Assembly (NCBI GenBank): GCA_963750045.1 | Contig: CAVVPD010000002.1 | Coordinates: 372,001 to 436,000 of the forward strand | DNA from: DASUAS01 sp963750045 | GTDB lineage: Bacteria > Actinomycetota > Acidimicrobiia > IMCC26256 > DASPTH01 | DNA length: 64,000 nucleotides | Direction: 5' to 3' | In this document: one piece after another, positions 59,404-64,000 of the stretch | Position numbering within the stretch: the first letter of the stretch is position 1 | Layout: every line of letters begins with the position of its first letter | Position numbers and translations under genes: made by a program | Notes under the pieces: model-generated | What the model was told of the DNA's origin: nothing | The model's database searches: none | What the model saw: only the letters and a program-made list of their open reading frames with translations

Positions 59404-60171
59404 ATGGAGTTCGAACAGCTCGAGGTCGTGGTCGAGGGCCCCGTCACCCGGATCGTGCTCGACCGTCCCGACCGGCGCAACGCGCTGAGCCTCGAGCTGA
59501 TGCGCGAGTTCCTGGGCGCGCTCGACGGTCTGCGCGACGAGTGCGCGGTCGTCGTGGTCGAGGGGCGCGGGCCGGTGTTCTCCGCCGGCCACGACCTCGC
59601 CGAGATGACCGCGCGCGACGACGACTTCTACGCCGAATTGTTCGCGGTCTGCACCGAGATGATGTTGCGGCTCCACGACGCACCTCAGCCGGTGATCGCC
59701 CGGGTGCACGGCGTGGCGACCGCCGCCGGGTGCCAGCTCGTCGCCGCGTGCGACCTGGCCGTCGCCGCCGCCGAGGCGACGTTCGCGACCCCGGGCGTGC
59801 GCATCGGCCTGTTCTGCTCGACGCCGATGATCCCGTTGACCCGCGCCATCGGGCGCAAGCGGGCCCTGCAGATGCTGCTCACCGGCGAGCCGGTCGACGC
59901 CATCACCGCGCTCGACTGGGGCTTGGTGAACGAGGTCGTCCCGCCCGACGACCTCGACGGCGCGGTCGGCCGGCTCGTCGGCCGGCTCCTCCGCTTCAGC
60001 CCGCACGTGATCGGGCTGGGCAAGCGGGCGTTCTACGACCAGATCGAGCGCGTCGAACCCGACGCGTATGCGGTGGTCCAGCCGGTCATGGCCGCCAACG
60101 CGGCCGACGCAGACGCCCAGGAAGGGATCCGCGCGTTCCTCGAGAAGCGAGCGCCGGAGTGGCCCCGCTAG
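59404..60171 (+). CDS. Enoyl-CoA hydratase/isomerase (ECHDC3-like crotonase)
   Basis: 255 residues from ATG 59404 with AGGAGG upstream. MEFEQLEVVVEGPVTRIVLD, NALSLELMREFLGALDGLRD, GPVFSAGHDLAEMTARDDDF and APQPVIARVHGVATAAGCQL are typical. IGLFCSTPMIPLTRAIGRKR is the mark of the ECHDC3 group. The catalytic Glu positions of classical hydratases are changed in this group, so its exact reaction is unknown. It is divergent from the SDR, and its stop overlaps that of the convergent LLM gene at a shared CTAG. Confidence 0.87.
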   Translation: MEFEQLEVVVEGPVTRIVLDRPDRRNALSLELMREFLGALDGLRDECAVVVVEGRGPVFSAGHDLAEMTARDDDFYAELFAVCTEMMLRLHDAPQPVIARVHGVATAAGCQLVAACDLAVAAAEATFATPGVRIGLFCSTPMIPLTRAIGRKRALQMLLTGEPVDAITALDWGLVNEVVPPDDLDGAVGRLVGRLLRFSPHVIGLGKRAFYDQIERVEPDAYAVVQPVMAANAADADAQEGIRAFLEKRAPEWPR

Positions 60172-61289
60172 CCCAGCTGCGCCTCGCGCTGGCGCGTGGT
60201 GGAGTGCACCGGATCCTGGTCGAACTCCGGCAACACGAACGTGCCGAAGGTCTCCACCGACTCGACGGCGGCGTCGAAGGGCGTGTCGTCGGACAGCGAC
60301 CCGAACGAGACCTGGTCGGCCCCGATCGCCTCGTACTTCCGCATGGTGTTGATCGCCTCCTCGGGGGTGCCGACCGCGACCGCGCCGGCCCGGATCGCCG
60401 CGTTCACCTGCTCGAGGGGCATCGGCGGCGCGAGCTTGGGTGTCTTGTCGATGCCGGCGGCCTGGGGGAAGCTGTCGAGGTACTTGGCGACCAACGACGT
60501 GTGGTAGCCGGTCTGGTTGTGACGGAAGACCTCACGCGCGCGGTCGCCGTCTTCCAGCGTCATCATCGCGGTCGTGACCATCACGTTGTTGTTCACGTAC
60601 CCGCCGACCGGATCGGCGTCTTCGATCGTGGTCTTGTAGATGTCGATCAGCGGCTTGAGCGCTTCCGTGCCGGCGAAGCTGAAGCACAACACGCCGATGC
60701 CCATGCGCGCCGCCTTCTCGAAGGTGCCCGGTGATCCGGCCGCGACCCAGATCGGCGGGTGCGGCACCGTGACCGGCTTCGGCAACACCTGCCGGCGCGG
60801 CAGCGAGAAGTACGCCCCGTCGTAGGGCCCGTATTCGTCCGGCCCCATCATCTTGATGATCTCCGGGAGCGCCTCGTCGTACATGTCGCGCGTCGTGTCC
60901 ATGGAGTCGATGCCAAACCCGAGCACCTCGGTCGACGACGACCCGCGACCGGTGCCGAACTCGAACCGCCCGGGCGCGAGCTGGTCGAGCATCGCGACCT
61001 TCTCGGCAACGCGCGCCGGATGGCAGACCGGCGGCGTGATGTTGATGATCCCGGAACCGATGTGGATGTTGTCCGTGATGGCCAGCGCGTACGCCATCCA
61101 GGCCTCGTTGGCCGACAGGTGCGAGTACTCGTCGAGGAAGTGGTGCTCGGTGACCCAGATGTACTTGAAGCCGGACCGGTCGGCAGCCTGTACGACGTCG
61201 AGCTCGGCGCGCAGGACGTCTTGCTCGGTCTCTCCCTTCGCCCGGCGGTGCTCCGGGTGGTACATGCCGACGAACACACCGAATTCCAT
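60168..61289 (-). CDS. LLM-class flavin/F420-dependent oxidoreductase (alkanal-monooxygenase-like)
   Basis: 373 residues: MEFGVFVGMYHPEHRRAKGE, YIWVTEHHFLDEYSHLSANE (about residues 44-63), HIGSGIINITPPVCHPARVA, FEFGTGRGSSSTEVLGFGID and PHPPIWVAAGSPGTFEKAAR. The paired EHHF and HPAR motifs are those of bacterial-luciferase-like monooxygenases. It is longer than the other two LLM genes and belongs to a separate subgroup. It could hydroxylate or reduce a steroid-derived ring; the substrate is not known. Its position among ipd genes supports a catabolic role. Confidence 0.88.
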   Translation of the reverse strand: MEFGVFVGMYHPEHRRAKGETEQDVLRAELDVVQAADRSGFKYIWVTEHHFLDEYSHLSANEAWMAYALAITDNIHIGSGIINITPPVCHPARVAEKVAMLDQLAPGRFEFGTGRGSSSTEVLGFGIDSMDTTRDMYDEALPEIIKMMGPDEYGPYDGAYFSLPRRQVLPKPVTVPHPPIWVAAGSPGTFEKAARMGIGVLCFSFAGTEALKPLIDIYKTTIEDADPVGGYVNNNVMVTTAMMTLEDGDRAREVFRHNQTGYHTSLVAKYLDSFPQAAGIDKTPKLAPPMPLEQVNAAIRAGAVAVGTPEEAINTMRKYEAIGADQVSFGSLSDDTPFDAAVESVETFGTFVLPEFDQDPVHSTTRQREAQLG

Positions 61290-61317
61290 GTCTGGCTCCC
61301 TCTGGACCGAGGTCCGG

Positions 61318-62088
61318 TCACGGATGCTGGTTTGACACGGACACGACTTCTCCGGTCATGTAGCCGGAGTAGTCGGACGCGAGGAACACGACCACGTTGG
61401 CGACCTCCCACGGCTCGGCGGGTCGGCCGAACGCCTCGCGGGCGGAGAGCTCCTCGAGCAGCTCGTCGGTCGTGACCTTGGCCAGGTTCGCGTGCATCGC
61501 CAGGCTGGGCGACACCGCGTTCACGCGCACCCCGTGGGGCGCGGCTTCGATCGCCGCGCACCGGGTGAGCGCCATGACGCCGGCCTTCGCCGCCGCGTAG
61601 TGCGCCTGCCCCGCCTGCGCGCGCCAGCCGATGACCGACGCGTTGTTGACGATCACGCCCCGGCCGTTGGCGTACATGTGGTTGAGCGCGGCCCGTGAGC
61701 AGCGGAACGTGCCGTTGAGGGTGACGTCCAGGACGAGCCCCCATTGGTCGTCGGTCATCTCGTGCAGCTCGGCCGTGCCGCCCAGCCCGGCGTTGTTCAC
61801 CAGCACGTCGATACCGCCCAGCTCGGCCGCGGCCGCCGCGAACAGCGCCTGCACGGTCGCCTCGTCGGTGACGTCGCACGGGATCCCGGGCACGCCGAGC
61901 TGCTCGGCCGATTCCGCGAGCCGGCGCTCGTGCTTGTCGGAGATGACGACGCGCGCTCCCTCCTCCACGCACCGCCGCGCGACCGAGAAGCCGATGCCGG
62001 TGCCGGCGGCGGCGGTGACGAGCACGGTCTTGCCGGTGAGCAGGCCGTGGCCCTCCACGTAGGGCGGGACGTTCGTCGACTCGGGCAC
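61318..62088 (-). CDS. ipdF: IpdF-like short-chain dehydrogenase
   Basis: 256 residues: NVPPYVEGHGLLTGKTVLVT (the N-terminal HGLL sequence is unusual for SDRs), TAAAGTGIGFSVARRCVEEG (Rossmann), RRLAESAEQLGVPGIPCDVT, VLVNNAGLGGTAELHEMTDD, VNNASVIGWRAQAGQAHYAA with AKAGVMALTRCAAIE and EVVSVSNQHP at the end. All these are close to Rv3559c (IpdF) of M. tuberculosis, which oxidises 5-hydroxy-HIP-type CoA esters. It lies 13 bp downstream of a TetR gene, which is in the same direction. The upstream gap has no operator copy. Confidence 0.92.
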   Translation of the reverse strand: MPESTNVPPYVEGHGLLTGKTVLVTAAAGTGIGFSVARRCVEEGARVVISDKHERRLAESAEQLGVPGIPCDVTDEATVQALFAAAAAELGGIDVLVNNAGLGGTAELHEMTDDQWGLVLDVTLNGTFRCSRAALNHMYANGRGVIVNNASVIGWRAQAGQAHYAAAKAGVMALTRCAAIEAAPHGVRVNAVSPSLAMHANLAKVTTDELLEELSAREAFGRPAEPWEVANVVVFLASDYSGYMTGEVVSVSNQHP

Positions 62089-62101
62089 GGGGATCCTCCG
62101 G

Positions 62102-62740
62102 TCAGGCGCCGCTGGTGGTCGTGGGCGCGGCCAGCGCGCCGACGGCCATGTCGACGAGGTTCACCACGAACGCGTCGTGGTCGAGGGCGGGTGGGAGCGA
62201 TTCGGGACCGTCGAGCAGGCGCGCCCGCACGGCCAGTGACTCGGCGACCAGGCCGAGCAGCGTGGTGATGCGCTCGTGGCGGAGAGCGGGCGAGAGGTGT
62301 GGGAGGCACTCGCCCATGGCACGGAACATTCGTTGCGTCTCGGTGAGGCCGGTCGGGAGCTCGATGTCCCAGAAGTCGAACAACATTGAGAGCTGGGAGA
62401 TGAGCCGGCAGTACTCGCGGCCGTCCGCGGTGTCGAGCTCACGGCTGAACGGGAAGACCAGCGCTTCGACGAGCGAGCGGAGATCGGCGATCCGGCCGTC
62501 CACCTCCATCTCGACGAGCAGCGCGTGCCTCTCGGACTGGATGCGGTCGTCGTGGCGCACGATGATCGCGTGCAGCAGTCGGTCGCGACCGCCGAAGTGG
62601 TAGTGCAACGCCGACGCGTTCCGCTGCCCGGCCTGCTCCACGATGCGCTTGAGCGGGACCTGGTAGATGCCTTCGCGCGCGAACAGACGTTGCGCGGTGG
62701 CGAGCAGCTGTTCGCGGGTATCGGTTGCGTCGCGAGCCAT
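62102..62740 (-). CDS. TetR-family transcriptional regulator
   Basis: 212 residues from ATG 62738-62740: DATDTREQLLATAQRLFARE, VPLKRIVEQAGQRNASALHY and HFGGRDRLLHAIIVRHDDRI with the helix-turn-helix at about residues 20-60. The C-terminal half (FPFSRELDTADGREYCRLIS, LFDFWDIELPTGLTETQRMF) is a helical ligand-binding domain. It does not match KstR2. No palindrome of the nine-site type is upstream, so it may control a different target such as its ipdF-like neighbour. It is flanked by an amidohydrolase and the SDR. Confidence 0.9.
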   Translation of the reverse strand: MARDATDTREQLLATAQRLFAREGIYQVPLKRIVEQAGQRNASALHYHFGGRDRLLHAIIVRHDDRIQSERHALLVEMEVDGRIADLRSLVEALVFPFSRELDTADGREYCRLISQLSMLFDFWDIELPTGLTETQRMFRAMGECLPHLSPALRHERITTLLGLVAESLAVRARLLDGPESLPPALDHDAFVVNLVDMAVGALAAPTTTSGA

Positions 62741-62767
62741 GGGAGGCTCACCAGGGTAGGCGGGGCC

Positions 62768-63973
62768 TCAGCGCGTGAACGCGGGGCTGACCGAGTCGGC
62801 GGGGACCTGGTCGAGCGGCACCGCGATCTCCGCGGGAGTGGGACCGACGTTCGCCGCGAGCGCGTCCAGCTTCACGAGATCGAAGTCGTACACCGCGGCG
62901 AGGTTCTCGGAGAACACCATGCGGAGGTCGGCTTCGGGCATCGTCGAGAAGGACCGGCGGAGGCTCTCCCGCGTGTACGGGTACGTGCCTTCCTTGTGTG
63001 GGTAGTCGCTCCCCCACATGAACCGGTCGAGGGCGATGCTCTCGAGGACGCCGACCTCGGTCGGGCTCGGGAAGCTCGCGCCCAACCAGCAGTTCGTCGC
63101 GAAGTACTCGCTGGGCAGCCGCGGGAGCATGTTGGCGACGTCGAACCGGAGCTCGCCGATGCGGCCGGTCGCGGTCATCTCCCTGTGGAAGCCGTCGAGC
63201 TGCTTCAACGTCGACGGGATCCAGGTCGCGCCCTGCTCGGTGAGGACGAACTTCAGCCCCGGGAACCGCTCGAACACGCCGCTGACGAGCATGTGCACGA
63301 GGGTCCGGTGGGTGAAGAACGGGATCTCGGTGAGCATGACGAAGGGCGTCGCGAGGTGCTTGCCGTAGTCGGGTTGGCCGCTGCCCGAGTGGCTGTTGAT
63401 CACGACACCGAGCTCCTCGCACACCGCCCAGAGCGGGTCGTACTTCTCGGAGTAGACGGGGTCGATGTGCTTGGCGTCCGGCGGCACCGCGGGAATCAGG
63501 ATCCCGCCGCGGAGGTCGTGCTCCTTGATCCAGCGGACGTCGGCGATCGCCTCGTCGACGTCGTTGAGGAAGATCTGGCCGATGCCGGCACGGCGCTCCG
63601 GGTACTCGCCGCACCAATCGGCGAGCCAGCGGTTGTGCGCGCGGATCCCGGCGAGGCGAAGCTCGAAGTCCTCGGGGGAAGGCGGCCACGCGAGCAGCGC
63701 CATGCTCGGGAAGAACGGTGGCACCGTGTTCGGGAACACCACCTCGCCGACGATGCCGTCGTCCTCGAGCTCTGCGATGCGCCGCTCGCTGTTCCAGTTG
63801 CGATCGCGGTCGCCGCCCTGGAGGTCGCGGAACGGGTTCTTGTACTTCGCCCGCCACGCGTCGAAGTCGTCGAGGTACTTCGGTTCGAGGTAGGTGCGGT
63901 ACGTGTCGTGGCTGGCGCCGGCGTGACAGTCCGACGAGATGAGCGTGTAGGGCGTGGCTGGGGTGGTGGTCAT
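62768..63973 (-). CDS. Amidohydrolase 2 (ACMSD-like metal hydrolase)
   Basis: 401 residues: TLISSDCHAGASHDTYRTYL (DxH metal site), NRWLADWCGEYPERRAGIGQ, VINSHSGSGQPDYGK with the metal His near residue 215, FVLTEQGATWIPSTLKQLDG and MWGSDYPHKEGTYPYTRESL with the metal Asp. It is a paralogue of the gene at 34.1-35.3 kb and has the same motif order. It likely hydrolyses or decarboxylates a ring-cleaved acid. ATG 63971-63973 has AAAGAAGT upstream. The last 27 bp of the window precede it and hold its ribosome site. Confidence 0.88.
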   Translation of the reverse strand: MTTTPATPYTLISSDCHAGASHDTYRTYLEPKYLDDFDAWRAKYKNPFRDLQGGDRDRNWNSERRIAELEDDGIVGEVVFPNTVPPFFPSMALLAWPPSPEDFELRLAGIRAHNRWLADWCGEYPERRAGIGQIFLNDVDEAIADVRWIKEHDLRGGILIPAVPPDAKHIDPVYSEKYDPLWAVCEELGVVINSHSGSGQPDYGKHLATPFVMLTEIPFFTHRTLVHMLVSGVFERFPGLKFVLTEQGATWIPSTLKQLDGFHREMTATGRIGELRFDVANMLPRLPSEYFATNCWLGASFPSPTEVGVLESIALDRFMWGSDYPHKEGTYPYTRESLRRSFSTMPEADLRMVFSENLAAVYDFDLVKLDALAANVGPTPAEIAVPLDQVPADSVSPAFTR

Positions 63974-64000
63974 GACTTCTTTCCCGGAAAGATGCGCATG

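Noticed and set aside
62102..62740. KstR2 orthologue
   Set aside because: Although it is among ipd genes, its helix-turn-helix and ligand domain do not match KstR2 as remembered, and no KstR2-type box is seen upstream.
1..64000. CRISPR arrays, rRNA or tRNA genes
   Set aside because: No regularly spaced repeats were found on reading the window, and no rRNA-like sequence or recognisable tRNA cloverleaf was seen; a covariance-model search was not possible.

Overview
The window is high-GC DNA from an actinobacterium. Dense operons with ATGA/GTGA overlaps, frequent GTG starts, several F420-type luciferase-like oxidoreductases and a steroid-catabolic gene set fit an uncultured member of Acidimicrobiia or a related lineage. 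The lineage is an inference from gene content; no rRNA marker is present and no tRNA was seen.

Layout. (1) 1-3.6 kb: a TetR regulator cut by the left edge, then a minus-strand operon of two overlapping acyl-CoA dehydrogenases and a short-chain dehydrogenase. (2) 3.7-19.9 kb: a decayed accessory island bounded by an imperfect 27-bp direct repeat. It holds a frameshifted tyrosine recombinase, IS30, IS3, ISL3 and IS110 elements or remnants, scattered small genes, an ECF sigma factor with a membrane-anchored propeller protein, and several pseudogenes. (3) 19.9-64 kb: a nearly continuous catabolic region. It has fatty-acid/steroid CoA ligases, five acyl-CoA dehydrogenase loci (three of the window's acyl-CoA dehydrogenase pairs overlap by one or a few bases), thiolases with DUF35 partners, CaiB/BaiF CoA transferases, MaoC hydratases, many SDRs, amidohydrolases, an amidase, a sterol-carrier/phytanoyl-dioxygenase fusion and a second TetR.

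The genes fit degradation of steroid side chains and of the C/D-ring remnant HIP. The right part carries echA20-ipdA-ipdB-ipdC in the order remembered from the mycobacterial KstR2 regulon, plus ipdF-like, Rv3549c-like, fadA6-like, fadD3-like, fadE31-like and fadE26/fadE27-like genes. These names rest on remembered family sequences, not on a search.

The most distinctive signal is a 15-bp palindrome, CTGAC-N5-GTCAG (extended consensus TCTGACGGnCCGTCAGA). It occurs nine times, each time in front of a catabolic operon or in front of the left-edge tetR gene, and never inside the island. It differs from the published KstR and KstR2 operators. It looks like the operator of an uncharacterised steroid or acyl-CoA regulon, with the left-edge TetR as the likely autoregulated repressor.

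Many otherwise well-conserved genes between 24 and 56 kb are broken by single-base shifts. Spread over so many genes, this looks more like assembly indels than decay; affected entries are marked.
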